A stretch of DNA of 64,000 bases from positions 292,104,590 through 292,168,589 of the forward strand of contig NC_089492.1 in NCBI RefSeq assembly GCF_036850765.1, read 5' to 3'. Shown here in pieces: positions 1-14,675 of the stretch. A program made the position numbers and the translations under genes. The notes under the pieces are model-generated. The model ran no database searches. It was not told the DNA's origin and saw only the letters and a program-made list of their open reading frames with translations. This DNA is from Saccopteryx bilineata. Lineage: Eukaryota > Chordata > Mammalia > Chiroptera > Emballonuridae. Every line of letters starts with the position of its first letter. The stretch's first letter is position 1.

Positions 1-681
1 CTCCCCAGATAAGGGCCTGAGTTCAAGTTCTCAGCCTGTGGTTGGTCCCCTGACCACAGGGCAGGAGGTATGGTCCCAGGGGTGGAGGGGGAAAGACTGT
101 GGCCTGGGGCAGACAGACAGACCTGCGGAGGTGAGGGCGGAGCACAGAAGAGACAGGCAGGCACAGCTGAGAGCCGGGGGAGGGCGGCCGCTGCTGGTGA
201 AGGGCAGAAGTGAGAGCTTGGGGTGGGGGCAGGGGAGGATGAAGGACCCCAGTAGGCTCCCAAGACCAGCCCCTCCACACGAGGCTCACTTCACTCCCAG
301 GCCTTGGGGGAAGGAAGCTGGCACAGGAAGGGGGAGGGGAGGCTGCCCCAGTGCCGCCGCCCACACAGGCAGCCTTGCTCAGGCCCAGGCTCCAGGCAGG
401 CATGGCTAGGCTGCTGGATGTGCCAGTGGGTCCCCACAGAGGCCATAGCCCAGAAGTAGGGGTGGAGGGCCATCTCTGTCTTCTCCAAACCTTTGCCTTC
501 TTCCTGTCCTGGAGGCAGGAAGCTGCCAGAAACACAGAGAGGTTTCTCCTACGCCAACCTTCTCCCCCTAAACCCACAGGGGGGCTCCCTGACCCCCTCA
601 GAATGGCATTGGGAAGGGGCTTTTCCCGTCTCAGGAGCTGACACTGGGCAGCCCCTTTCCTGTCTCCTTGGGTGGGGAGTG
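1..681. other. Unique DNA downstream of SKI; no gene seen
   Basis: GC-rich unique sequence. In human the next gene past the SKI 3' end is MORN1, converging on SKI from about 11 kb away. I find no MORN-repeat coding or other exon here. Confidence 0.6.
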
Positions 682-699
682 GCCAGAGCCTGCCTTTTT

Positions 700-1030
700 T
701 TTTTTTTTTTTTTTTTTTTTACAGGGACAGAGAGTCAGAGAGGGATACATAGGGACAGACAGGAACTGAGAGAGATGAGAAGCATCAATCATCAGTTTTT
801 CGTTGCAACACCTTAGTTGTTCATTGATTGCTTTCTCATATGTGCCTTGACCGTGGACCTTCAGCAGACCGAGTAACCCCTTGCTCGAGCCAGTGATCTT
901 GGCTCTAAGCTGGTGAGCTTTTTGCTCAAATCAGATGAGCCCGCACTCAAGCTGGCAACCTCGAGGTCTCGAACCTGGGTCTTTTGCATTCCAGTCCAAC
1001 GCTCTATCCACTGCGCCACCGCCTGGTCAG
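700..1030 (-). mobile_element. tRNA-derived SINE, CCTGACCAGG family (SINE-B), with TSD
   Basis: On the minus strand it reads from CCTGACCAGGCGGTGGCGCAG at 1030 to an A tail (plus-strand T run) at about 700. A 16-18 bp target-site duplication, beginning GCCAGAGCCTGCC, flanks it at 682-699 and 1031-1048. The perfect duplication shows a recent insertion. Confidence 0.9.
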
Positions 1031-1048
1031 GCCAGAGCCTGCCTTTTT

Positions 1049-2924
1049 AATGCTGTAAGTTTACACCCAAAGTGAAGCCCTGGGCAGCTGGGACCCAGAC
1101 AGCTGAGCCCGGAGCCAGGGAGCTGCTCTCAGCCCAGCTCCAACGCCTGCACACTGGCCACAAGGACAGCACACACTGCCTGCCCACGATGTCCAGCAAG
1201 GCCAGTCTCCCCAGGGAAGCTTCTCTTCCAGAACCCAGAGGGCCACCTGTCCCAATCTCCTTTTCCATTCCCTGCTGTCCTGCCCTGTGGCCGGACCCGA
1301 TTCTCCTGAAGGGGGAACCTTGTGGACTGAGGGGGTGGAAACCAGGAGGGCTGAGGAGTCTGGGCACTGGTGACAGGTATGCCGGGGAAGGGCGAACAAA
1401 GACCCTCTCAACAAGCCGCTCTGGCCACCCACCGGGCAGGCCTTGGGGTGCAAAGGGCAGCAGTGGGAACTGAGACCCGGCAACAACAGCAAGTCTGTAC
1501 AAGCCCTGGAGATCGCCATGACTGTGCTGTGCTTCCTGGTGCACTCGAGAATGAGCAGGGCCGCCCTGCACACCCTGCAGCCCCTCTGCTCCCCTCAGGT
1601 CATACCTGTGGCTGCAGGGCGCCCAGGATCCCAGTGGGCTGCAGTGGACAACCGTCCACTCAGGAGACCCAGAAGACAGCGGTGAGGGCAGGAGCATGCT
1701 GGGCGGTGCCCTGGACACCCAGGCAAAAGCGCAGTCAGGCAGCAGAGCCCATGTGGCTCGGGGTACGGCTACGCGGCCTTTGTTCCCTCTCCTCCGTCCT
1801 CTGCTGCGTGGGGTCTGTGCTTGCCCCACAGAGACAGCTGAGCCCAGGTGTACAGCCTTGCCCGGGCAGGGGACTCTCAGATTGTGGCCCCACACCTCAG
1901 TGGGAAGCCACCCTGAGGACCAGGGAGCCAGGCCCAGGTGAGGTCTTGGCTGAGGGGCAGCTGAAGTGGGCAGGTGAGTGTATCAGGGCCTCCGCTGGGC
2001 CCCATGCAGGTGGGTTTGATGTCTGCACCTCGGGGCCCCAGGAGCCTGAGCAGAGCTCCCAGCTGAAGCACAGCAGAAAGGGGTCAGGCACCCACGCTCC
2101 ATCCACCCAGCCTGCCTGTCTCCCAGCCTCAGGCCCTAGGTGGTACCCTACAAGGGGCAGCTACTGAGAACCCAAGTTCTGGGCTTTGGCAAGGGCTGTA
2201 AATGGCCAAGGCCAGGTGAGTGGGAGCTTTCTCTCCTGGGCCCCACCGGCTGCCCTCACTCAGCCTGGCCAGCCCTAAGGGGCATGGGCCTTTCCAGGCC
2301 ACCTAGATGAGACCACCTGCACCTGATGCCACTATTCAGGGGGTCCAGCAGCATTTCTGGGCCCATGTTTGGGGGTCTTCCCAAGGTTGCAGGTTGGTTG
2401 TCCTGGGCTAGGCTGTGCCTGAGTCCCCCTCCTCCCCCACCTGGTTCTCCAGATGACCAGCGATGGACTAGGGCCAGGTGGGGTTGGGCAGGGAGGCTGG
2501 ATGTGGGCGGCCAAAGGAAATCTAGGGCCCAGGGCCCAGCGCAGCGGCATCTGGGGAAACCTGGGAAGTCAGGCAGGTAGGTGTGTAAAGGGCCCTCTGC
2601 TTCTCCATCAGAATCACACTCAGGGGCCTAGGTTTATGCCACCACCTGTCCCCTTCCCCATTAAAGACATGGACTGGTTGTGCAGAGAACCAAGCCTCAC
2701 AGACCCCATAGAGGCCACGCCAGGATGGGCACACCCAACCTGACTGGGCAGGGCCTCTACCTGACGTCCTCAGTGCCAGGAGGGGCCACAGCTCTGCTTG
2801 ACCTAAGGGTCAGGTGGATTTGAGTGACAAGAGGCCGTCCTGTCCCTGGGCTCAGGCACAGCTGGCGGCTGAAGAAGGGGCAGGAGTGTGGGAGGGGGGG
2901 CTGTGGGGTGGCCCAAGCATGCCC
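1049..2924. other. Unique GC-rich DNA beyond the SKI poly(A) site
   Basis: Several long open frames occur on both strands, but they overlap each other, have no recognisable domains and follow from high GC content. No gene is called. Confidence 0.6.
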
Positions 2925-2946
2925 GCCTTGTGTACTCTCAAAGTCC

Positions 2947-2952
2947 TTTATT
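2947..2952 (-). terminator. SKI: SKI poly(A) signal AATAAA
   Basis: Plus-strand TTTATT reads AATAAA in the SKI direction, in the context TGTATAATAAAGGACTTT. It is the hexamer best placed to end a 2.8-kb UTR. A GT-containing stretch follows within about 20 bases downstream. Confidence 0.75.
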
Positions 2953-3468
2953 ATACAATGTCATGTTTGGGAGAGGGGCACCCAAAGACAGACGGGTACA
3001 GAGCGAAATAGATAAATATGCCAAGCTTTCTCTTTTTCTTTTTAAATCAGGCATTTATAAACAAGAGCGCATACATTAATTACATAAAAATAGTTTTCGA
3101 ATAGTAGAGTAAGTCATCATATTGTCATTAGCAGCAGCAAAGGAGAAAACAGGGACGGCGATGCAGACGCTCCTGGCGGATACAAAGGTAGAGCTGTGTT
3201 TTTTTTCCTTAGTTGAAAAAAAATGTCGTTTGTGACTCCTGACTTTAAGCAAGAACGAGCTTCCTCCGGAGCCTGTGAGCCTGGGGCCCTGGGCGAGCTT
3301 GGCGCCCATGGGGCAGGGGCTGCTGGGCAAACCCTAGACGGTGTCTCCGTCCCCCTCTGGCAGGGGAGCGTGTGTGGTTAAAACAACCCAGAAAACAAGA
3401 CAACTACCAGGGAAGTAAAGGGTTTCTGGAAACCCCCCATGTACACATATGATACAGTGTGAAGGGAG

Positions 3469-3476
3469 TATTTACA
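3469..3476 (-). promoter_or_regulatory. Pumilio-type element UGUAAAUA
   Basis: The mRNA sense reads TGTAAATA, an exact fit to the PUM1/2 consensus UGUANAUA, in the distal third of the 3' UTR. Confidence 0.35.
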
Positions 3477-4565
3477 GGCGGCGTCTGTCACCGGCCGGTC
3501 TGGACGGGCGGTACCGGGTGGGTTAGCTGCCCCGTGGATGTGTTATTGCTGTTGTGTTTTCCCTTCAGGAAGTCTCTTCCAGCAAGAAAAATGAGTAGTT
3601 CAACTGAATACACAATCACCTGACAATAGGTGTCACACACGGGAGTCAACAGCCTACAAGACAGATTCCTCCTCTCCTCTGGAAGGACGGAGCCATAGCT
3701 GCACCGCAGAGGCAGGTTGGGGCCCGCACAGGAGCTGCACCCGAGGGCGGAACGGGTGGACACCCATTCCCGCCAGCCTCACCCAGGGATCTGCCCGGGA
3801 AGGTCAAGCTGCTGGTGAAGGAGAGCCCTCCCACCTCATCCGCCTCCCGCCCTGCGGGCCTGGGGGCGCAGGGCTCTCGGGGACAAGCTGCTGCTGCACA
3901 TCTAGCTCTTCCCAACGTTTGAGAACAAAGCCAGCAGAGAGGCTCGGAGAGGACAGGTGGCACCCTCACCCTCACCCTCACCTACAACTCAGAAAGTTCC
4001 TCTCCCTCCAGAGCCGGGAAACTCGGAAGCAACAGGAGTGCCCAGGGGGGCCCTGGGAGGGGCCCTAGGGCCTCAGTCTCCCGTGACTCCAACTGGGCGG
4101 CACAGCCACACAGAAGCACACCGACACATGTAAAGCTTTGCTCCAACTAAACCATTTAGTTTCCCTTGAAAAATGACCGGAAAAAACACAACTCTGGAAA
4201 AACAAGGCTGACACGGCATTCTGAGAGTTGCCTAACAACTGACCCTTTACACGACACGGTAATAATGCCCATTGAGGGGTATACGTATGGCAGAGGTTAA
4301 AATTCCATGCATACAGGTCTCATAACTGCAAAAGAAAACAAAGCGAAAAGAAAAACAAAACCCAAACACACACTGCGTATACATGATGTCCCTTTTGCAT
4401 TGCACTTCAGAAGGGGGTCCAGCAGCACCTGGGCCCCCCACCCCAGTAAACTGAGGGCAAACCCTGTAGAGGATGTCGGCACCCACGTCTCCGCCCGGCC
4501 TGCACGCAGCTGCTGCGGTGTCAGAATGGAGTCAGGCGAAGAATTCCGGTAAGATCTTCCTCATG

Positions 4566-4574
4566 TAAATAAAT
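4566..4574 (-). promoter_or_regulatory. AU-rich element, two overlapping AUUUA
   Basis: The mRNA sense reads ATTTATTTA within GGTATTTATTTACATG. Overlapping AUUUA pentamers are a known instability signal. A single pair is weak evidence. Confidence 0.35.
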
Positions 4575-4863
4575 ACCATCATTTTCAGGTGGGTCGCGCC
4601 TCTTGTCTACTGGGAAATCATTTTCAAGCTTGGGTGTAAGAAACCTTATACAATTTGCATAAACAGTTGAGAGTAAATGAGATTATTTGGAATAAATGCA
4701 AGGAACTTATTTTGATAGTGGCAGATTTGCTCGCTACTGAAGACAGATAGCTGGGGGTAAGAAGACACGTCAGGACTCGCTGTACAAGATGCTGGAAGGC
4801 ACAGAACTACCCCCCGAAGTTCAGTTTTTGCATTCGTTTTCTTGTGATTCCCTTGTTCAACCA

Positions 4864-4870
4864 AGCACCA
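4864..4870 (-). promoter_or_regulatory. miR-29 7-mer seed match in SKI 3' UTR
   Basis: The mRNA sense reads TGGTGCT, complementary to miR-29 positions 2-8. I recall SKI being reported as a miR-29 target in muscle cells. Conservation of this exact site is unknown to me. Confidence 0.4.
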
Positions 4871-5043
4871 GAGGGGTTTCTAAACGCTCGAGCACTTAGG
4901 ATGTGACCTGCTCTAGAAATCGGTTTCAGTATTTGAAAAGTAAAAACCGTAGTTAACTGGGGAATAAAAAGAGAAGGAAGATGTTTGACAAAGTGCAGTT
5001 CTAAATACACGTTTAAATGAACAAACAAAAAGAAAAAGTGAAA

Positions 5044-5050
5044 TAATGCT
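5044..5050 (-). promoter_or_regulatory. miR-155 7-mer seed match in SKI 3' UTR
   Basis: The mRNA sense reads AGCATTA, matching miR-155-5p positions 2-8. I recall that SKI has been reported as a miR-155 target in human melanoma cells. Whether this is the same site needs an alignment. Confidence 0.45.
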
Positions 5051-5487
5051 GTTTTGTTCCAATGCTGCAGCCTCAGTCCCAGGACGAAGGAGTGGTGCTT
5101 GCCCAGCTGAGAAGGGGTCACCGTGGTCATCTCCCAGCAAGTGACGGCCCTGGGCGGTGTGGGAACACCTGCGGATGGCAACAGAGTGGCGGGCGGCGTA
5201 AGGCGGCAGTGTCAGCTCCGGCGCGGCACTCTCCTCCTCTTCCCGGCGGCAGCACAGGAGACCTGGGTCCTTGTCGCTGAAAAAATAGACTCTGGAGAAA
5301 AACCCTTCCTGTCCTCATGCAGCCGCGGGCACAGATGAGCTGTGATGGCTTTGCCGGGTGGGGCAGCTGCCACCCTGGCTCCCTTAGAAGGTCCTCAGAT
5401 GGCGTCACGTGTTGGTGGGGCTTTTAAAAGTTAGTCATTAAAAAACGTGTTGATTTTTTCTGAATATCAAGTCTTATTGGTTTTAAA

Positions 5488-5495
5488 TAGCTTAT
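5488..5495 (-). promoter_or_regulatory. miR-21 8-mer seed match in SKI 3' UTR
   Basis: The mRNA sense reads ATAAGCTA, the perfect complement of miR-21-5p positions 2-8 followed by A. It sits in an AT-rich part of the UTR about 280 bases from the stop, a favourable place for function. Use by the cell is inferred, not shown. Confidence 0.5.
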
Positions 5496-5774
5496 AACAA
5501 AAATGTAAATGTTAGAATGTTCCAGCAAGCAGAGGCCAGTGGCAGCCACGGAGCTGGCCTTGTTTTTGGCTGCAGGTGGGGACCCAGCTTGACTTGAACT
5601 TGGCCAGTAGAAAATTTTGCAGTGGATTCCAAAAGTATGTGGCTCCAAACACTCGCTTGGTTGTAGGCACAGTAAGACGTTGTGCTAGATGGGCTGGGAA
5701 GAGGGCAGGCCTGCCCACACACAGCGCCCTATCCCTGTGGCATCCGGCCTAGGACAGCAGGCAGGAGGGTCCAG

Positions 5775-9556
<3,782 letters not shown>

Positions 9557-12500
9557 CTGTGAGCGACACAAATGTTCTCACTGGCACCTCTGGTGATGTC
9601 CACACCCTGGGCAGGGTCTTCCTGCCAGCAGACTCAACTGTGCACAAGGCGGGTCCAGTGCTGCAGACTCTGACCTGCACGTGGGGTCAGCCGGACACTG
9701 ATGCTCATACATAGTCCTAGGAGAGCGCCAAGGACCCAACCAAGTCCTCAGCAGACTGGCCCTCACTACAGCCGCGTGTGGCACAGGAACTTGTTGCTGA
9801 ACAGCCAGCAGGAGCAAAGGACCTTTTCAGTCTGTTCAGAATGGCCCCTGCCTCCCCGTGCCAGGTGGCCTGTCTAGTGTGCCCCCTGACTGACTGGGGG
9901 GCCCTCTGTTGGGCAGCCCGAAGCTTTCTAGGGGTGTCACATGGGGTTTACAGAGTTAGATTTTACCAAATAGAACTAATTTCAAAAAGTGCTCCTGGGC
10001 CTGAGCAGCTACATAGCGGTGGTGGGAGGGCAAAGGCCTGCAGCAACAACTCCTCCAAGGAAACATTCTCAAAACAGGGGCACTGTTTACAACAGGTGAG
10101 CTGAACCTGCACTGGCTCCCCGGCAGCATCTAAAGGAGAACCACCCCCCAGCCAGGGCGCACAGGGCTTCTTTCTGGAAAACATGATGGTCTCTGGAAGA
10201 GGAACAGCACCACCCCCAGCTGAGACCAAAGCAGAAAGCACAATGGGCTGGGCCGTGTCCAGGAGGCTCTTTGGGCACCTACGGCAGCTGTGCCAGGGTC
10301 CATGCCAGGGTCCACATCACGGACCAACACAGCCACCCACTTAAGGCTAGGGGTGCTGGGACAAGCCCTGACATGCTCCCAGACCTGACATCAGGGGAGC
10401 GGAGGTCCTACCTCCAAAACACTTGAAGAAAATACTGCATCACAGAACTGGCCATGAGGAGGCATGGACTTGCAGGGGGTGGGAGGGAGACAAGTGGTCA
10501 GTCAGGGGGCCCTGCTCACCACCACTGTCACTATGAAGTAAGAGACTCGGGACAGACGGAACCCTGAGCAGGGGCCTGTGGACCAAGGGCTCCAGGGGAC
10601 AGCCCTGCCCAGGCCCACAGAACGAATGAGCTAGCATCTGTACTCAGGGCCCACACCCCACCGCCACCCCCACCTCAGGGCAGTCAGAAGTCCTGCAGCC
10701 CCTCTCATGGGATAAGAGGGCAGGGCAGGAGACCAGTCCAGAGCCACAGGGGCCTTTCCCTAACACAGAAGTAGCTGCCCTGATGGTCTGCTGCCCTGCA
10801 GCTGAGTCAGGTGCATGCCCATCTCCTGGGAGACATTCCAGAGGTGAACCCACAGACCACCCTGCAAAAATCAGGAGACCCACTCAGTGTTGCTCTTTAG
10901 GGGAGACAAAGCCCAGTGACGGTGTCAGCTGCCTGGCCTGACCTCTGCCTGCACGTCTGGACGCCTCCCACCTGAGCACAGAGGGCGGGGGTCAGTTACA
11001 TGGCAAGGGTGGGGCTTCCTGTCTGAGCAGATAGGACAGGGAAGAAACAAGCCGAGTTCTCACCAAGAGAAAAGCCACAGGCGCCGATTCTGAGAAACCT
11101 CAGGGAGACTTCCGAGGGTGTCAGACAACCGGGGCTGCAAGGCGGGCCACACCCACCTGCCTAGCACCCAGCACTCATCAGCCCAAGCCCCACCTACTAG
11201 GCAGGGTGCCGAGGGCACGTTTTCAGGCTGAGGGCAGCTTCCTATATAGGTCAGTGTGGACACTGAGTACTCAGACCTGCCCTGGAGAAAGGGCCCAAGG
11301 CCCCTCCAGCAAATGGGAACATGTGCTGCCAAGTGCTACCCAGCGGGGCTGATGTCAACTGTCACCCAAGGATGCTTGGGCTCTCCTGCACCAGGTGCTC
11401 TGGCTGAGGACCAGGCGCTGGCCAAGGAACGGGGGAAGCCCACAGCCTCATAGCAGCTACCACGGGCCATGTGTCCGTGCCCAGAATGCCAGGTCCCCAC
11501 TGACTACATCCCTATGGAAGAAACCACACTTGATCCCTGAGCTCCCTGTGGAAGGGCCAGGCCCCAGATGCTGAAACAAAGCTGGCCCCACACCTGGGTG
11601 AGGGTCAAGCACAGCTCCTGGGGGGCTGACATGGCCAGGGACTGGGTCCCTCTCAGCGAGGAATCCCTCACAGAGCAAGCAACACCCACTGTCCAGTTGA
11701 CAAACCCTGCTGTGAGACCATGCAAGGACATGAAGGCTGGACAGCAGGCCAAGTCTGGGTGGCAGCCAGGCCACAGTGCTGGTGTTCATGTTGACCAATG
11801 CTACAGAGCACCTGGGTGGGGAGGAGAGGGTTAGGTGAGACTGGGGGAGGGGGGGAGGCCCCTGTGAGCTGATGCAGAAGAACCTGGACCAAACTCCAGT
11901 CAGTTCCTCAGGGATTAGGAACAGGGACTTCAAAGTCACAGGTGGGACAGAGAGCAGAATCCCTCAAGACCCTGGCTCACCGTGAGCCAGACCCCCGGGG
12001 AATAAATAGGACAAAATAACCAATGCCCCCGACGCAACACCCAGGAACGTGCCAACCCGTGAGAGACAGTGGGGCTGCCCTGGGGTGCCCAAGGGACCCA
12101 TGACAGGCTGGACTATCCACATGCCCTGTTGCCTATGAGCCTTTGCCACCAGGTCCCTCACAGGTCAATTCAGAGATGCCAGGCAGGTGGGCACATGTAG
12201 ACCCCAGGTGGTTCCCAGGCATGGACAGTCACTCCTTAAATGTCTAATTAATGACTGATTATTAATTAAAAGCTGAACAAAAGGCCCCAGGCCACAGCTC
12301 TTTCCCTCTCGCTGCCCACCTGGTGCCGACGGTCTCTGCCTTGACCTTTCCAGACAAAGGTGTCTGAGCCAACCTCTGTAGAGAGGGGTCGTGCATCCAA
12401 AGTCAGAACAAAATCCGCCACACAGAGCCCACACAAGTGCTGCGGCGGCCAGCAAAGGTGGCTCTGAGCAGGCAGTATGGTCCAGGCCTGCTTTATTGAC

Positions 12501-13539
12501 CAGGGGAAGTCAAGACTGGCTTCAGAGGAGTTCAGTTCCCTTGACAGTGGTGCTGCTGAGGGCGTGGGGCCCACATAGCTCTGGTAACCCCTCCTCACAC
12601 TTGAGAGAACAGGCAATTCCTACAAGCTCCGGGCGAGCTACCTGCTTCTGAACAAGAGTCTGGCCACTGGCCACATAGGGAGAAGCTGTCGGCGCTAGAG
12701 GAAAACAGGCCAGGGACCCCCAATCTGCTGCCCTGCAGAGAAGGGCCTCCAACTTAAAGGCAAGCACATACCTTCCCAGGAAGAGCAGGGACCACCCATG
12801 GGAAGCTCACAGAACTGGGTACCACTCGCACGCAGGTGCTGTGTAACACACCCACCCTGCACCCTCTCCATCACCCCTCCTGTCCCTGATCCAGCATGCC
12901 CGCCCCTCAACCACCCGCCAACACTATCTCCTACCAGATCTCAGCCGACAGGAGGGGGCATACCGTGGACAGCAGCCAGTCTCAGTTGTGACTGTAAGCA
13001 GCTGCTCACACGTAAGACACCTGCATTGCACTGCAGGACACAAAACCAAACAATGGGAACAGAGTCCCCATCAAACGCATGGGCCGGCTGTGCTGGAAGC
13101 TGGCTGGGGAGAGTGTTCCTGGCCAGGTTGATATGGGAGGCAGCGCCCATGTGTCCTGCAGCCACATCCCTTCTAGATGGCACAACCCTGGAGACCAGCA
13201 CAGCAAAAGGAGCAGGATCATCTACGTGCCCTGAGAACCTTCCCATGCTGACATCCCAAGGGCCACCAGTGACAGTCCTGCTCTGAATGGACCCTTACTG
13301 ATGGCACCTCCACTGTTATCACCTTATTTCCAAGGCTGAAAGCAAATCCTTAAAAGGGGACACATCAAGCTTCACTCTGGGTCTTGTTCACTGTGGGTGG
13401 TTTTGTGCAGCTTCTCTACGATGAATTGCTTCCCTAAACTCTCAGAGGAAACCCAGGGACCAAACTCTCTGCAGTCAAGGTTGCTGATGTATGTGAAGGT
13501 TTCTGCTGAAAAAGCTATGCCCCCCATAAAACAGAATGG
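9557..13539. other. Intron 1 segment, unique DNA
   Basis: No transposon, RNA gene or exon recognised. The one notable spot is an AT-rich island with paired TAATTA motifs at 12225-12290. Confidence 0.55.
12225..12290. promoter_or_regulatory. Candidate homeodomain-rich element
   Basis: An AT-rich island in GC-rich surroundings with TAATTA at 12245-12250 and again at 12263-12268, the second inside TTAATTAA. The two sites are 18 bp apart, close to two helical turns. Function is inferred only. Confidence 0.3.
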
Positions 13540-14675
13540 AGGTGGGTGTCAAAGTCAGAAACTCCTGTGCTGCAAAGGATACCATCAAGACAATGGGAAG
13601 ACAACCCAACCCCCTATTTGCAAATCAGATTATCCAATAAGGGCCCTTACTCAGAATACAAAGAAAAAAAGACAACTCAACAAGACACGCGTACAAAAAT
13701 AATTAAAAGGCAAAGGATTTGAACAGACATTTCTTCAAACAAGACACACACATGTGGTCAACAAACACACAAAGAGTGGCTCAGCATCACTCATCACCAA
13801 GGAAACAAGAAATCAAACCACTGTGAGACCAACCCTCCCAGGAGCAGGGCCATCGGCGGAGATGCAACATGGTACACACGCTGCAGAAACCCTAGGCCAC
13901 GTGACCCAAGACCCACTGCTCAGGAAACAGCCAGAGAACTGAGAAAAGGGACTGGAACCCTGGGAAGACTCTCGATGCAGCACATGGGGAACGTCTGCTA
14001 TTTCTGATAACTGCACATGAAACTACGGTGACCGCAAAGAGCTGAACTGAAGAACACAATGAGGAGTCACACTCACCAGATGGACAGTCCGAGTAGGGTG
14101 ATGACGTGGAGGAAGGGAACGTGCTATGGCCACTGTGAGACAGTGTGCTGGGTCCCCCCAAATCAAACAATCCCCGTGTTATCTGGCAATGTCACTCCTG
14201 GGCAAGGACTCAAGGTTGTAGAAGACGCATGTCCACACGACACGTGTATGTGCATGCTCAGAGCAGTACTGTTCACAACAGGCCACACATAGGGACCACC
14301 CAGCGCCCACTAGAGCTGTCCATCCACACGAGCGTGACTCGGCCCGTGTCAGGAGTGGGCGCAGACACTAGCTACAACAGGAAGAACCCTGAAAATGATG
14401 CACAGTGAGAAGTCAGACATGGGAGGCCACCGTGCGTGATTCTATTCACGTGAAGGTCCGGAACAGGCATGTCCACAGACAGGAGGCAGGACCTGGGTGC
14501 CGAGGAGTGAGAGCCACTGGGCACTGGGTTTCTTTTTGGACTGATGAAAATGTTTTACAATTAGGTAACTGTGATGGCTGCTGAGACTAAAAACCACAGA
14601 ACTGTCCTCTCAGAAAGGGTGAATTTTATGGAATTAAATTATCTCAATAAAGCTGTTATAAAAAAATCTATTTAA
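13540..14675 (+). mobile_element. Old L1 (LINE-1) 3' fragment, antisense to SKI
   Basis: Matches the L1 ORF2 end and 3' UTR pattern: an AAAGGCAAAGGATTTGAACA stretch near 13709, then GGAAACAAGAAATCAAACCA-type sequence, then the 3' UTR with TTTTTGGACTGATGAAAATG and AATAAAGCTGTTATAAA at the end. All frames are broken by stops and indels, so it is inert. Confidence 0.75.

Larger units (their letters stand above)
2925..5774 (-). other. SKI: SKI 3' UTR (about 2.85 kb)
   Basis: Lies between the TAG at 5775-5777 and the AATAAA at 2947-2952 on the minus strand, with no intervening SINE or transposon. That absence in such a repeat-rich neighbourhood fits a conserved UTR. Its length is close to the human SKI 3' UTR as I recall it. 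It alternates GC-rich blocks (about 3250-4100, 5080-5400) with AT-rich blocks (2945-3240, 4130-4400, 4550-5060, 5420-5640), and these AT-rich blocks hold the seed matches and AU-rich motifs listed separately. The cleavage base is inferred. Confidence 0.85.

Noticed and set aside
1047..2167. Long overlapping open frames on both strands (up to 282 codons) beyond the SKI 3' end
   Set aside because: No domain, no splice logic and no similarity I recognise; the frames overlap one another on opposite strands and follow from high GC content.
1..2924. Possible exons of MORN1, the expected next gene
   Set aside because: No MORN repeats (YEGxWxxGxxHGxG type) are readable in any frame; in human the gene ends about 11 kb away.
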